DNA from: Gigantopelta aegis
Lineage: Eukaryota > Mollusca > Gastropoda > Neomphalida > Peltospiridae
Assembly: GCF_016097555.1 (NCBI RefSeq)
Contig: NC_054701.1
Span: 60,217,481 to 60,281,480, forward strand
Direction: 5' to 3'
DNA: 64,000 bases
The position numbers and the translations under genes were made by a program. This document shows, piece by piece, positions 12,301 to 23,159 of the stretch. The notes below the pieces were generated by a model. That model searched no databases, had not been told where the DNA came from, and saw only the letters and a list, made by a program, of their open reading frames with translations. The first letter of the stretch is position 1. Each line of letters begins with the position of its first letter.

Positions 12301-15300
12301 ACATTGCCCCACAAAACAGTTCTGACCCGACATGACCCTAGTGCGTACATTCCTCTGACAACGGAATTATCGTAACCAATCAAAAATCACCATGTATCAG
12401 TTCACGCGGTCTTATGCTACTTAATATTCAGTAGCCTGACCTAAATTATATAGAAACGCCTTTGATTGCTTTAACCACGCCCACTACGTTTGGTATTGTG
12501 AGGAGAGTACTATTTTTAGAACATCTGCGTGAATGGTGTATGCGTGTTGACGTTTTATAGGGTTGAAATGGACACCAAGATTTGTTGCTAAAGCCTTTAT
12601 ATGGCTCTTACTACGATAAAATATGTAAAATGTTAACATTTTCAATAACAGAACTGTAAAATTTATTATCATAAATATGCCCCAATAAATACGACACGTC
12701 TATAGTCCATATATGGCAATGCATGTCAATTTCCGAGGTAGATGTTTCATATTAATTTTACTCCCGGTAGGCATATTATAAATCCACTATTACAACCATG
12801 TACTGCACGTGGGAAGCGTAGAACTTTTTATTGACATATCAATAATCAATGCATATTTTTAATACAAATTTGTAAAAAAAAAAAAAAAAAAAAATACAGT
12901 TAAGCTTAAATTTTTAATGGTTATTTGATTTATAGCTTTTTATATCGAAAAATACACTGTTAGTCTGATGGCTTGGGGTGTGGGGGTAATGTAAGAGACA
13001 AATGGCCTGGACTTGTTAGAGGCTACCGGGAACATATTTGCATGATTTTTTACAATTTATTTAATACAGCATAATTTCCAGCATTTGAGCACAATAACAA
13101 AGGAAAGTGTTCAGAAGGGGGCAGTACCCCACCCACGCAGCCCCCCTGTTCTGCAGGCTATGTGGTAGATGAAGGTTTCCTCTTTCACCATTTAGATCAA
13201 CTGTCACAGAGACTGTATGCCAAAAAGAGCTCAGCTGTAGTTTAAAATGTACGAAACAAACATACCCTTTCTTTTGAATAGTAAAAATGTTTTTAAAACA
13301 TTCATATTATGTATTTGATTTACACACACACACACACCAGCATTTTGCTTTATTTGACAATTTATGAAAGGGGTTTGTTTTGTTTATTTTAGATGCCTCT
13401 GACATCTAAAACATGGACAAAATTTAATGGCCCAATTTTAATTTTACAAAGCCTTTTCTTTCTTAAAAGCAGGCCTTTAAGCATTGTAAATATATGTAGT
13501 TACATATGTGTAAGACAAAAACAGGCTTTGTAAAATTTAGCTTACACACCAACGCTCATTACAAATGACACACCAACATTCATCATAAATGATTAATAGC
13601 ATGCACAACTGTTTCGGGAAGTTACACCTGACTAATGTGGATAAACACCTTTGATAAATTCAACCTTTTTGTCTCCTAGAGCTGGGCGGTATACCGTATA
13701 TACCGTTCGGTATCAGTATCATGTCAATACTGATTTACCCTACTGAGCAAATTTCAAAATACTGAAATTTCGGCATTGAAAATTTTTTCCCACCATTTAG
13801 TAAAGCACTAACAATATATCGGACGAATGCAAAATGTGTTGGGCATAAATCAAGACAAGAGCCTTTTGTTACTGTATGGAATGTAATTTTATTTAGATGA
13901 AATTAGCAGGCGAGCCTAACTCAGGCATGCATTTAAAGCCAAGTACATGTATACTGAAAATACAACTCGATATAGGTATTGATATTGTGTTAATACTGAA
14001 TACCACACTGATACCGAGGTCAATCACCCTCAAAAATACCGATATCGATACTGAACATCAAATTTCACTATCACCCAGCTCTACTGTCCCCCACACCACC
14101 CTCCTCATGTTTAATGCAGTAGGATCAAATTACATTCTCTGGAGGCGGGACATAGTTTAGTGGTAAAACGTTTGCCGGATGTGCAGTCTGTCTAAGCTAT
14201 TTCTCATTCCAGCCACCGGCATCGGTGGCAGGCCATCGGTCTACAGGCTGGTAGGTACTGGGTTCGGATCCCAGTCGAGGCATGGGATTTTTAATCCAGA
14301 TACCGACTCCAAACCCTGAGTGAGTGCTCCGCAAGGCTCAATGGGTAGGTGTAAACCACTTGCACCGACCAGTGATCCATAACTGGTTCAACAAAGGCCA
14401 TGGTTTGTGCTATCCTGCCTATGGGAAGCGCAAATAAAAGATCCCTTGCTGCTAATCGGAAGAGTAGCCCATGTAGTGGCGACAGCGGGTTTCCTCTCAA
14501 AATCTGTGTGGTCCGTAACCATATGTCTGACGACATATAACCGTAAATAAAATGTGTTGAGTGCGTCGTTAAAAATAAAACATTTCTTTCTTTCTTTCAT
14601 TCATTCCAGCCAGTGCACCACAATTGGTATATCAAAGGTCATGGTATGTGCTATCCTTTCTGTGGGATGGTGCATATAAAAGATTTTTTGCATGTTGTAA
14701 CAATTGTAACAACTTTTAATCATCATTATGGGAGGAATGTGAAAACTGCACGAACAATGATTTTTATTTTTGCCTGTTGCTCATGTAAGAAAATGGTTTT
14801 GTTTAGTTGTATCTTTTTTTGTGCCCATATCATTGGCTATTGGATGTCAAACATTTGGCAATTTTGACGTAGTCTCAGAAAGGAAACCTGCTACATTTTT
14901 CCCATTACGGTAGTAGCTAAGGATCTTTTATATGCACCATCCCACAGACAGGACAGCACATACTATGGCCTTTGATACACCAGTTGTGGTGCACTGGCTG
15001 GAATCGATCCTGTTCAAACACAATTTCTAATACCCATCAAAATATACTTATGACCTTCTAAGGTCATCAAATACACAATTATTTGACCTCCTAAGGTCAC
15101 CCGATGATTACTATAGTGTTTACTCGATGATTACTATAGTGTTTACCTGAATGTATTTGAGCGATCCTCGGAGCACGCTTAAGTTTGACGTTTTCTTGTC
15201 TTCCATAAATGGTATCTGTTTCTTCAGAATATCAAAGCATTCCTTCAAGTGAGCTCTCCTGGGTAAAAAAAAATAATAATAATTAAAAAAATTGGAAGGG

Positions 15301-18300
15301 TTTGCACACAAAGTGGGTGTCCCAAAAAGGTTCAGTATTTATATATACCTATGCATGTATATGGGGGGAGGTGGGGAATATCACAGACACACTAGATATA
15401 AAATAGTTATTACAGTGTCCCTCCACCCTCGCCCCCCCCCCCAAAAAAGAAAAAGAAAAAGAAAAAAGGAAGATTAATTCTGGAACAATCCTAAGATGTC
15501 TTTTTCATTATCCAATCACAACTCTTTTTTTATATTTGCCTGTCACCTCATAACACAACTCCCAGTGTGGTTGCCCATCCCCCTCCCACCCCCCCAATAT
15601 AAAATCCTGACCATGCCAATGGTCAACCTGCCTTTAAATCCACCTCTGTTCGTTAGAACCTCTGCCATCAAGTGGTCACAACATTAAGAATTCAGGTCGA
15701 AGACTGCAGATCAAACCATATAGGAGACAGACATCCACATCCATCCATTATTCTCAACATGTCGATATAAAAAAAACCTATTTTTAATTTTCTTCAGTCT
15801 CAGCCTATTCTCTGTGACATCCAACCTCATGTAGATCAAACCATATAGGAGATTGACATCCACATCCATCCATTGTTCTCAACATGTCGATATAAAAAAA
15901 ACTATTTTCACCTTCCTTCAGTCTCAGCCTGTTCTCTGTGACATCCAACCTCATGTAGATCAAACCATATATGTGACCGACATCCACATTCATCTATTGT
16001 TCTCAACATATTGATATAAAAATTATTTAAAAAATATTTTCTTCAGTCTAAGCCTGTTCTCTGTGACATCCAACCTTCCTGAACATGTAAACTCCTTCAC
16101 CAGATCACACACAACAGCTAAACGGTCTCAACTTCCTACTTCGGTGCAGTTAGTGCACAGTCTTGCTATCGCTAATGCCTGCACACCCCACAGCATTAAC
16201 TAATGACTGCCAGCTTGTAGCATGGGATCCTAGTACAGACCCATTGACTAGGCTGGGGTCAGATAAACCTAAACACTGAACACAGAAGGCAAGACGGGCG
16301 GGACATAGCCCAGTGGTAAAGCGTTCGCTTGATGCACAGTCAGTGTGGGATCGATCCGGCAGGACCATGGAGTTTGCTGGAGTGTTTTCAAATTTTCAAA
16401 TCATTTATTTTCTTCCAAGGAGCCATGGTATGTACTATCCTGTCTCTGGGATGATGAATATAAAAGATCCCTTGCTGCTAATGAAGTGGCGACAGCGGAT
16501 TTTCTCTCTCAAAGTGTGTGTGGTCCTTAACCATAACCGTCAATAAAATGTGTTGAGTGCATCGTTAAAAAAAAACATTTCCTTCCTTCCTTCAGTTTAG
16601 AATCAATCCACAATACTCTATATCTGAGTTTATGAAAAATATTAAAATATAATAAAAAAGAAAAAGGAACCCATTAATTCATTAAAAAAAAGAAAAAGTT
16701 AATAGGTAGCATAAATATTTGTTTGATAATCTACACTATATATCAGTGTTACTTTAGTAGATCTAAAGTTAAAGTTTTTTGTTTAACACCACCACTAGAG
16801 CACACTGATATATCAATAATCAGCTATTGGATGTCAAACATTTGGCAATTCTGACAGTCTTAAAACAGAAAACCCCCGATACATTTTTCCAATAGTAGTA
16901 AATGATCTTTTATATGCACCACCTCAAATTAAGATGATACTTACAGCATTCCAGCATGAAAACCAACAATAGTTAAACCAATTTTGTTTTTTTATTAACC
17001 TATATATTATGTTCATGTTATGCAACAAGCCAGTTTGTTTATCGTACACAATCCAACAAAATCAACTAGTATAGATGATTTATCAAACTAATTTTGTTTA
17101 CCTCCAGTTAAAAACATTTAGTTAGTGTCACCACTCACATGGAGTTATTAATAACCAGTCATTGGATGTCAAACATTTGGTAATTCTGACATACAAATCT
17201 TCAGAAAGAAATGTTTTATTTAACGACACACTCAATACAGTATTCAGAGAAAAACCTACATTTTTAATTAGCAGCAAGATATCTTTTACATGCATTTTCC
17301 TATAGACAGAACAGCACACACCACATCCTTTGATATACCAGGTTGAGATGAGGAAAATGTACAATGGCTCCACTGAGGTTTGATCCTATGACCCCAGGCA
17401 AGCGTTACACCGACAGCTAGATTCCATTCCTTACTCCAAACTGAATACACCAGTGCAGCTGCAATTACACTGCTTTTCCCAGCAGGATGTCCAAATACTC
17501 TTGTCCCACCAACAATCTGTGAAATGAGGTGGAAACCTTCCAGCCAACCATCTATGTCAAGATGACTTTGTTGCGACACTGTATACAATATATGTATGTA
17601 ATGTGAAAAACCGACAGCTGAGCTAAATGCTAATTTAAAATTAAACTAATAAAGTTATTCAAGTAACAATGTACTGTTGTCAAGCACTATTTATAGGTCA
17701 GTTTTAACTGCTCAAAACAACAATAGTATTATATATATACTGTTATTAATATATTATCAATCTATTTTTAAAATACTCTTTTCAGTGGTTCATAAAAGTG
17801 TTGTTGTCATTTTTTTTCACCCTTTCTGTTTGGTCTATGCTTCTACTACACTGACATACTGAAAAGAAATGTAACGTCACTGTCATTTGTTTGTATTTAT
17901 TATTTACATCCGTGTCAGTAGCACGTGACCGTCTGACTGGGCACGCCACTCAACAGCCACGCTGCAGCTGCCATGTTCTATTTTTATCTCACCGCATGTC
18001 TGTTTTGGAAAAAGAGTTGTTCAACATCAAATGCGCCGATACGTACCGGTTTTTCTCCAATTTGTTGTGAACTTCGCGTGTCCCGGCCCTGCAAAGACGA
18101 ACAACACATCAGTTGATTGTTAACTTACGCAAAACGAAACTAAAACCAACCGATGTCTCGTTATTTAACGCGTCAGCAGCCATGTTCCAACACTACAATA
18201 CAGGTCGCTCTCTACTTACCCGCCTGTTCGCCTTTTTTCTTTGCTGTCGTCACCATCTCTTTCTGGACTGTCCAAAGATGAGTCTCCGTTGTAATCGTCT

Positions 18301-18643
18301 GGGGCGGACTTGGCATAGCGATGGAAATCTCGAGACGAGTTGTCGCCTGGAATTTAATAATAATAATTTTAAAAAAAACAACTCTATTTTTACGTGTCAG
18401 TCTAGCCCAATTGAACCAGGAAATGCCCTCTTTTGTGTTATACTACATTACCCGTCACATGATTTTAGTATAAAATAATATATCTATATTTCGAATACAT
18501 CGAAATAATTAGAATTTAAAAATATTTATAAGAAAATGTCATCCAAAACATGTGCATAACAACTTACCACGTGTTTTGGGTGGGGAACGCCACTTCGTTT
18601 CCTCGATGAACTGAGCAGCTTCTAGCAACGTCTCAAGACTCAT
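3389..18643 (-). CDS. MNT: MNT, Max-binding bHLH-zipper transcriptional repressor, complete
   Basis: Coding exons: 18643-18568, 18346-18220, 18088-18047, 15258-15147, 10172-9974, 8288-8202, 6343-5813, 4371-3389. All borders are GT-AG and phases join without a break, giving 718 codons and a TAG stop. Residues 1-15, MSLETLLEAAQFIEE, match the Sin3-interaction helix of the Mad/Mnt family and fix the start. The bHLH begins about residue 71 (EVHNKLEKNRRAHLKECF) and runs into a zipper starting LKRKEKEYEHEL, the signature that separates Mnt from other Mad proteins. The C-terminal 500 residues are low-complexity Thr/Ser/Pro/Leu/Gln sequence, longer than in vertebrate MNT (about 580 aa in total). Known role of the family: Mnt pairs with Max, binds CACGTG in the nucleus and recruits Sin3 to oppose Myc. 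Tissue use and the UTR ends cannot be seen. A divergent neighbour, TMEM248, starts 6.5 kb away. Confidence 0.95.
7895..8075 (-). mobile_element. SINE family A, 5' half, in MNT intron 6
   Basis: Reads on the minus strand from the tRNA-like head (tagcccagtggtaaagcgcc, slightly changed) through the shared core to the motif gcatataaaagatccc. The tail half is missing. The head carries A-box-like and B-box-like (ggatcgatccc) pol III promoter motifs. Family A is described best by the full copy at 48383-48703. Confidence 0.8.
8806..8968. repeat. Large near-perfect hairpin, 78-bp arms
   Basis: The left arm 8806-8883 and right arm 8889-8968 are reverse complements with few mismatches around a 5-base centre (cgtat). 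Outer ends are acagaacttcacata and tatgtgaagttctgt. It lies in MNT intron 5-side sequence upstream of exon 6 and shows no coding content. Confidence 0.85.
9098..9185 (-). mobile_element. Degenerate SINE fragment
   Basis: Only the central core is recognisable (gacagcacataccaagac, then atagcccaatgggtc). It is strongly diverged, so it is an older copy than the others nearby. Confidence 0.5.
9761..10040 (-). repeat. Three tandem copies of the MNT exon 5/intron 5 boundary
   Basis: Copy A (9950-10040) is the real 3' end of exon 5 plus about 24 bases of intron. Copies B (about 9863-9949) and C (about 9761-9862) follow directly in the intron. Each contains gtgggaggtcatcca, a diverged exon-like stretch and a donor reading GTAAG on the minus strand. 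Copy B has lost about 11 bases. Reading through the first donor reaches a stop after about 8 codons (ASGKSSG then TAA). Confidence 0.85.
10290..10585 (+). mobile_element. SINE family A in MNT intron 4
   Basis: Begins inside the tRNA-like head (cgcttgatgcgcggt), runs through the core gcatataaaagatccc and ends with gtcgttaaataaaatatttc followed by a ttct-rich tail. The first bases of the head are missing or replaced. It sits only about 120 bases upstream of exon 5, on the strand opposite to the gene. Confidence 0.9.
11085..11310 (+). repeat. Dispersed repeat with ggacggacagacgg motif
   Basis: Contains caagggacataactgtgtg, then a ggacagacggaaagacggag run and ends cagttgaactggtagg. I recognise this combination from many mollusc genomic and transcript sequences; its class is unclear to me. 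No coding content. Confidence 0.5.
11313..11625 (-). mobile_element. SINE with variant head and alternative tail, MNT intron 4
   Basis: On the minus strand the head reads gggacaggatttagctcagt, unlike the family A head, and the tail ends with a motif seen on the plus strand as aatgacaccgctagaacaca instead of the family A tail. The core with gcatataaaagatccc is shared. It shows that heads and tails are exchanged around one core. Confidence 0.8.
13677..14083. mobile_element. MITE with tagagctgggcgg ends, copy A
   Basis: The ends are tagagctgggcggtatacc and its approximate reverse complement ending cacccagctcta. The interior alternates imperfect 'taccgatatcgatac' repeats, so the element is rich in internal inverted repeats. 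Relatives lie at 28048-28439 and, split by insertions, at 25402-27590. Non-coding; in MNT intron 4. Confidence 0.8.
14144..14690 (+). mobile_element. SINE family A split by a SINE family B insertion
   Basis: The family A head (gcgggacatagtttagtgg, 14146 on) stops at about 14210 after cattccagcca. The family A core resumes at about 14598 with cattccagccagtgcaccac. Between them lies the complete family B copy. The repeated cattccagcca is the 11-bp target-site duplication of the second insertion. Confidence 0.85.
14212..14597 (+). mobile_element. SINE family B, complete, nested
   Basis: Head ccggcatcggtggcaggcca, B-box-like ggttcggatccc, a spacer with ccagataccgactccaaacc, then the core shared with family A (caaataaaagatcccttgct) and the family A tail gtcgttaaaaataaaacatttc plus ttct repeats. 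Flanked by cattccagcca on both sides. Confidence 0.85.
14828..15010 (-). mobile_element. SINE fragment with alternative tail
   Basis: Minus-strand core and tail (attggctattggatgtcaaa on the plus strand, then ggatcttttatatgcacc) without a full head. It lies about 90 bases from MNT exon 4, on the donor side. Confidence 0.75.
15102..15147 (-). repeat. 23-bp direct duplication covering the MNT exon 4 donor
   Basis: The segment cgatgattactatagtgttt plus 3 bases occurs twice without spacer (15102-15124 and 15125-15147), so the GTAAACACTATAG donor sequence on the minus strand is present twice, 23 nt apart. The exon-proximal copy keeps the coding frame; use of the distal one would shift it. Confidence 0.85.
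15708..16078. repeat. Three tandem copies of a ~125-bp unit
   Basis: The unit starts gatcaaaccatataggagac and ends gtgacatccaacctcatgta. Three copies lie in MNT intron 3, the third diverging toward its end. Part of it is open on the minus strand but no known protein is seen. Confidence 0.85.
16297..16594 (+). mobile_element. SINE family A in MNT intron 3
   Basis: Nearly complete: head gggacatagcccagtggtaa, B-box-like ggatcgatcc, core, then tail atcgttaaaaaaaaacattt and a tcct repeat. About 40 bases after the B box are replaced by unrelated sequence. Confidence 0.85.
16772..16925 (-). mobile_element. SINE fragment with alternative tail
   Basis: Holds the tail (gtttaacaccaccactagag) and part of the core up to gatcttttatatgcaccacc on the plus strand; the head is absent. 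Confidence 0.7.
17115..17428 (-). mobile_element. SINE with alternative tail, interrupted by a family A tail
   Basis: Plus-strand order: alternative tail (cattggatgtcaaacatttg), then a family A type tail (gaaatgttttatttaacgac), then core and head remnants (gcaagcgttacaccgacagc). The two tails in one copy point to a nested insertion or template switch. Confidence 0.6.
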
Positions 18644-19082
18644 CACTGCCCTAAGTCCGATTCTGTGCTTTTATTCACGTACTAGTATACATGTACGGCT
18701 GGTGTTCAAAGCATGTGACCAATAATCTCCAACAACAGCTCCTGGAGAAGATGGCGGGCGGCTTGATCAAAACACACAGCACTAGGGAAAATGACATTAG
18801 CACGTGGTTCGTGATTGACACTGTCAACAATTGACCAATCAGACAATTTCATTTTGACGTCATCTGTTCGCCATGCTGAAAATCACATGCTATGTTTTTG
18901 ATAACTGGACGTTAAAACTAATAAAACACTTAATTCATTGAATAATTGTTTTAATGGAATTTTGCATTACACTAAAAATCACCCCATAACTTTAGCCATC
19001 AATGCAGAACCGAGTTTGATCTACTACGACGCGTTTGACATTAACAAGGGGGAGGGGATCAAAAGATACACAAAATCACGTG
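17922..19082. promoter_or_regulatory. Cluster of CACGTG E-boxes around the MNT start
   Basis: Exact CACGTG palindromes occur at 17922-17927, 18568-18573 (across the exon 1 donor), 18801-18806 and 19077-19082; a fifth is at 19881-19886. One per about 4 kb is expected by chance. CACGTG is the established binding site of Max dimers including Mnt, so self-regulation is possible but only inferred. Confidence 0.45.
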
Positions 19083-20039
19083 GTTGCGTATAATGCTGAA
19101 AACTATTTACTACATGCATATTCGAATTTTGACATGTAACGCCATATAGTTATACTCCAGTATGAAACAAATAAACAAAAACAAAAAACAACCCCCTACC
19201 CCCACCAAAAAACCCCAACAACCAATCAAACAAACACCCGCCATATAACAAACGAAATTAGTACAATGTAGTAGTACAGGCTCGTAGGAACGACTTTGGG
19301 GGTGGGTGGGGGGTGGGCACTGACGATCGGGCTGTAGTAGTAGTAGTAGTATTGCAGGGATTTTAGATTTTTAAAAACATACTATAGTAGTAGTAGGCCA
19401 CTTCGAAGAAGTGAAGAAGCTAGAAAGATAAATACATGTACAAATAATTAGGTGTTGAATATTCAAATATTTATGTAACAAAGGTCTGTTTTAATGTAGC
19501 AACTGCCTGTTTAGATTATCCATTTCCGTAAATCCGAATTTATGTATTTCTAATCATACTAGTGTTCTAAAAATAATATGAACTACCTTTTATAAATGGT
19601 TAAATAATAATTCATAATTAAAAAGAAGAAGAAATTAAACGCTTCTTGCAGATTTTTAAAACAAGTTTACATGCTTTCCTCTAAACACCAGTATTGTTAA
19701 AATAATAATAATAAAAAGAAAGAAATACTTATAAGTATAAAGACTGAAAATCACTCATGTTTCATCCTTATGGTTTATATTAACTGTTTTAACATTTTTA
19801 TTTTTAAAAATAATAACAATAATATTAACTAATTAGGTAATGTAGGTTGAATTTCCGTTGAAAATCGCATTGTTAATTTTCACGTGAATCATGCGAAAAT
19901 TTATACAGGGACCCTTGTGACCGGGGCTCCCTATTTGTTGTTATTTTTACACCTTCAGTCATAGGTAGAACTTGAGACCATTAACAGAACATAAATTCAT
20001 CCTAACAAATATCGTTTACACTCTCATATTTTTAATTAG

Positions 20040-20475
20040 TGTCAAAACAAGAAGATACTCTGGTTTGGATGGAAACCACGGGCAACGTATTTGTAAATTC
20101 TGTGATAGAGGAGATATTGTGCAGTTAAGTTTGCCCGCAATTCAGTAAATTTCGTTTTAAATACATTAAAAAAAATGTTACTATTGTAAACCATCGGTTT
20201 TCAAACTAATTCAGTTATTACGTAACCTACATATGAGAGTTATTACTGACATTTGTAAATTGTTATGTCGCTACAACAAAATGTCAGTCATTAGTATCCA
20301 CCCTGAAAATAATGTATAGTTAGGCTATTGTTATTTAATGTTGTTTTGCAAATTGGTTTTATAATTTGTATATAGTTCACGATTTTGTTTAACATTTTAT
20401 ATAATATATTATGTTATTCATATGTGCCGTAACGCATACGGAAATATTTAGTAAATTGAATTGAACTGTGTATCA
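20040..20475 (+). mobile_element. LINE 3'-end remnant
   Basis: A short frame reads GQRICKFCDRGDI and then stops. The Cys pattern and position resemble the end of ORF2 in mollusc non-LTR elements. It is followed by an AT-rich 3' UTR-like tail ending near gtaaattgaattgaactg. The assignment rests on a short motif only. Confidence 0.4.
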
Positions 20476-20883
20476 ATTCATCGCGCGTGTGTAGGAATTT
20501 ATGCAGATGAGTCTAGATTCGCGAGCGGAGTTTCATGGGGGATGGGGAGATTCGAAGCATGAACTTAAAATATATTTTACCAAACGCCCAGAAAATTAGC
20601 CAGAGCAGGGAAGGGGGTTTGATTATCATTGGACAAAGAGAAACAAAAGTTTTAAAATATGTAGCCTTGGTCTTTTTTCCATAGGTACACGCAGGGATTA
20701 TTTGAGGGGCCCAAAACATGTTGGCATATAATTATTATACAGTATAGGTATGGTCAGTGAACATTTATGGGAGGGGTGGATTGATTGAGATCGAGGGCGC
20801 GAACCGTTTGATTTTTTAGGAAGTTAGTGGGTACAAAAAACCCCTAAAACCCCCCAAAACAACTATAATGTTCCAAAATGCAT

Positions 20884-20970
20884 TAGTTTTAATGAATGAA
20901 TGAATGAATGAATGTTTAACGACACCCCAGCACAAAAATACACATCGGCTACTGGGTGTCACAAATGTTA
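20884..20970 (-). mobile_element. SINE alternative-tail fragment
   Basis: Plus strand (aatg)n followed by tttaacgacaccccagcac and ctactgggtgtcac. Only the tail and a few core bases remain. Confidence 0.65.
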
Positions 20971-21134
20971 AGTATATGAAAATATTATTTATATATATAA
21001 AAACCACAGTGTAAGGAGCTGTGGGGGAAAAGTATAATACAATACATAAAATCAAGGTAAGTATATTTTAAAACTTTGTATAGAAGTCAAACAATCTGAT
21101 TAAAATTAACTCTACTAGTGGAGCTAATTTTAAT

Positions 21135-21430
21135 TAGACTGAGAAGTCAAAGTGTTTTAAAAACTGTACAATTAACTTTGGATGGAATTTAAAAGATTCC
21201 AAAACATTTCTGTTGCCAAATATATCATTTCTCGTCGGCTTGAGATGATCACACTCCACCAAAATGACACACTGACAATGTTCACATTGAGGAGGAGGGT
21301 CCTTCGTTAAAATAAATGAAAGCGTCAAATATGTATGGCCGATGCGGGCACGGCACAAGACTACTTCATCCTTCCTGCACTGCCTGTAGGACGATCGCCA
21401 CTCTACCAGGACTGGCTTGACAGGATGAAG
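21135..21430 (-). mobile_element. LINE ORF2 C-terminal fragment
   Basis: Minus-strand translation gives WRSSYRQCRKDEVVLCRARI then GHTYLTLSFILTKDPPPQCE and HC..C, ending PKLIVQFLKHF. The GHT..T..F...DPPPxCEHC pattern is that of the region after the RNase H domain in I/Jockey-type non-LTR elements. Short and 5'-truncated; no target-site duplication seen. Confidence 0.6.
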
Positions 21431-22107
21431 CTTGTTCGCAACCGCGCATTAATTTTAATTCTGCATTCTACAGAAAACATTAATCATTACAAATCCATCA
21501 AGGCAGATTATGGGGGGGGGGGTCCAGTTGCATGGACCCCCCCCGGCTAACCCCCCAACCCCACCACGTAGATCTAAATTGATGTCCACGTAAAAATTAT
21601 ACTTTTTAATTATAAACATTTACATATTGTTTCGGAACTCCCCCCCCCCCCTTACCTAAAGGATAATCCGCCCCTGTCCGTTCGTATGTAGGCCCTAAAT
21701 GTGAATGCTGAATATATAGACACCACAGTCACGACCAAATTGTTGCATCAAATAAAATAATAACAATGAACGATCCAGTAAAATAATCGCAAATATGAAT
21801 ATTAATAACAAACAATAGAATTACTCATGTGTAAAATTTTACGAAAACTTGAACTAATTTTAAAAATGAACTAATTTTATAATTACTGTATTACATTTTT
21901 TAAATAAAGGAAGTCCTTAGTCTGGGGGGCCCTCTGGCGGGGGGGGGGGGGGGGCAACTGCCCCCTTATAAATCCGACACTGCCTATACTTTTCTAATAT
22001 TCAAATGTCTAGGTCGCTGTGATTGAAACGAATGATAAATCGCAGACGTTTCGTGTAGATGTTTATTCTTAATCCCCGTTATAATGTAAACCCCCCAGAA
22101 ATGTAGA

Positions 22108-22306
22108 AAAAGAAAGAAAGAAAGAAATGCTTTATTTTATGACACTTAACATCGAACATTTATGATTAACGCGTTATGACCACATATATAATTAGAAAGG
22201 AAACCCGTTGCTGACACTCAATGGGCTACTCGCAGACGTGGATCGATCCTAGAATGACAGCGCATCAGGCGAGCACTTTTCGACTGGGCTACATCCCGCA
22301 ACCACC
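22108..22306 (-). mobile_element. SINE family A with central deletion
   Basis: Plus-strand order is (aaag)n, the tail with ttattttatgacac, then directly tcaatgggctactcgcagac and the head ending gggctacatcccgc. Most of the core is missing. Confidence 0.75.
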
Positions 22307-22374
22307 CTCATACCAGAAATTTATAGTTATGTTGTTACTGTACTCGATCACGATCGCGTCCGATCAGTTAGCCT

Positions 22375-22651
22375 AGGTGCGCTTGATGCGCGGTCGGTTT
22401 GGAATCGATCCCCGTCGGTGGGCCCATTGAGCTATTTCTCGTTCCAACCAGTGCACCACGACAGATATGTGCTATCCTGTCTGTAGGGTGGTGCATATAT
22501 AAAAGCTTCCCTGCTACTAATGTAAAAATGTTGCGGGTTTCTTCTCTAAGACAATATGTAAAAATTACCAAACGTTTGACACCCAATAGCCGATGATTAA
22601 CAAATCAATGTGTTCTAGTGCTGTCGTTAAATAAAACAAACAAACCGATCA
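22375..22651 (+). mobile_element. SINE: family A head with alternative tail
   Basis: The head gcgcttgatgcgcggtcggt and core are family A, but the 3' end reads tttgacacccaatagccgat then tgtcgttaaataaaacaaac, the alternative tail. It is the clearest head/tail recombinant in the window. Confidence 0.85.
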
Positions 22652-23005
22652 GTTAAAGTCATACTGTCACCTTATTTCTCTAAAAATGGATACTAACTAA
22701 AAATTACATTAATTGTTGGAAACCAAATGTAGCTATTGCATTACCGTAACTGAACCATGATGGAGTGAAATCAATGTCAACCCTCTCGGCAATTTTAGTT
22801 TTTGAATTATAGACCATTGCCATAATTCAATTATTTTTTACAAAATATCATTAATAAATGGAGTATGGTGGTTATGAAGATGGTTGAATAAAGTACATTT
22901 AGGGACAAACCAAATTATTTTTGTTCAGGTAATTAAATAGGTCAGTGGTCTGTGACAATATGCCTTTAAGCTTATACGTTGTATTTTGTTTTTTTTAAAT
23001 TATTA

Positions 23006-23159
23006 CAGGCCCGTAGCCAGGATTTTTTTTTTTTTTTTTGGGGGGGGGGGTTCGTTTAGGCTTAGGGTGGGGGACCGGGGGCATATTGAAAAAAAAAAGC
23101 CACCGGTAGGGGGAGTTCGACCGACCCCCCCCCCCCCCCCCCCGACGGCTACGGGCCTG
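23006..23159. mobile_element. MITE with caggcccgtagcc ends
   Basis: Left end caggcccgtagccaggattt and right end ccgacggctacgggcctg are inverted. The interior is poly-T, poly-G and poly-C tracts, including a run of C near 23127-23143. 154 bp and non-coding. Confidence 0.75.

Noticed and set aside
16297-16370. tRNA-like sequences at SINE heads as tRNA genes
   Set aside because: They keep A and B box motifs but lack a foldable acceptor and anticodon stem and occur as parts of SINE copies.
18113-18478. 121-aa plus-strand frame
   Set aside because: It is antisense to MNT exon 2 and its surroundings and has no family resemblance.
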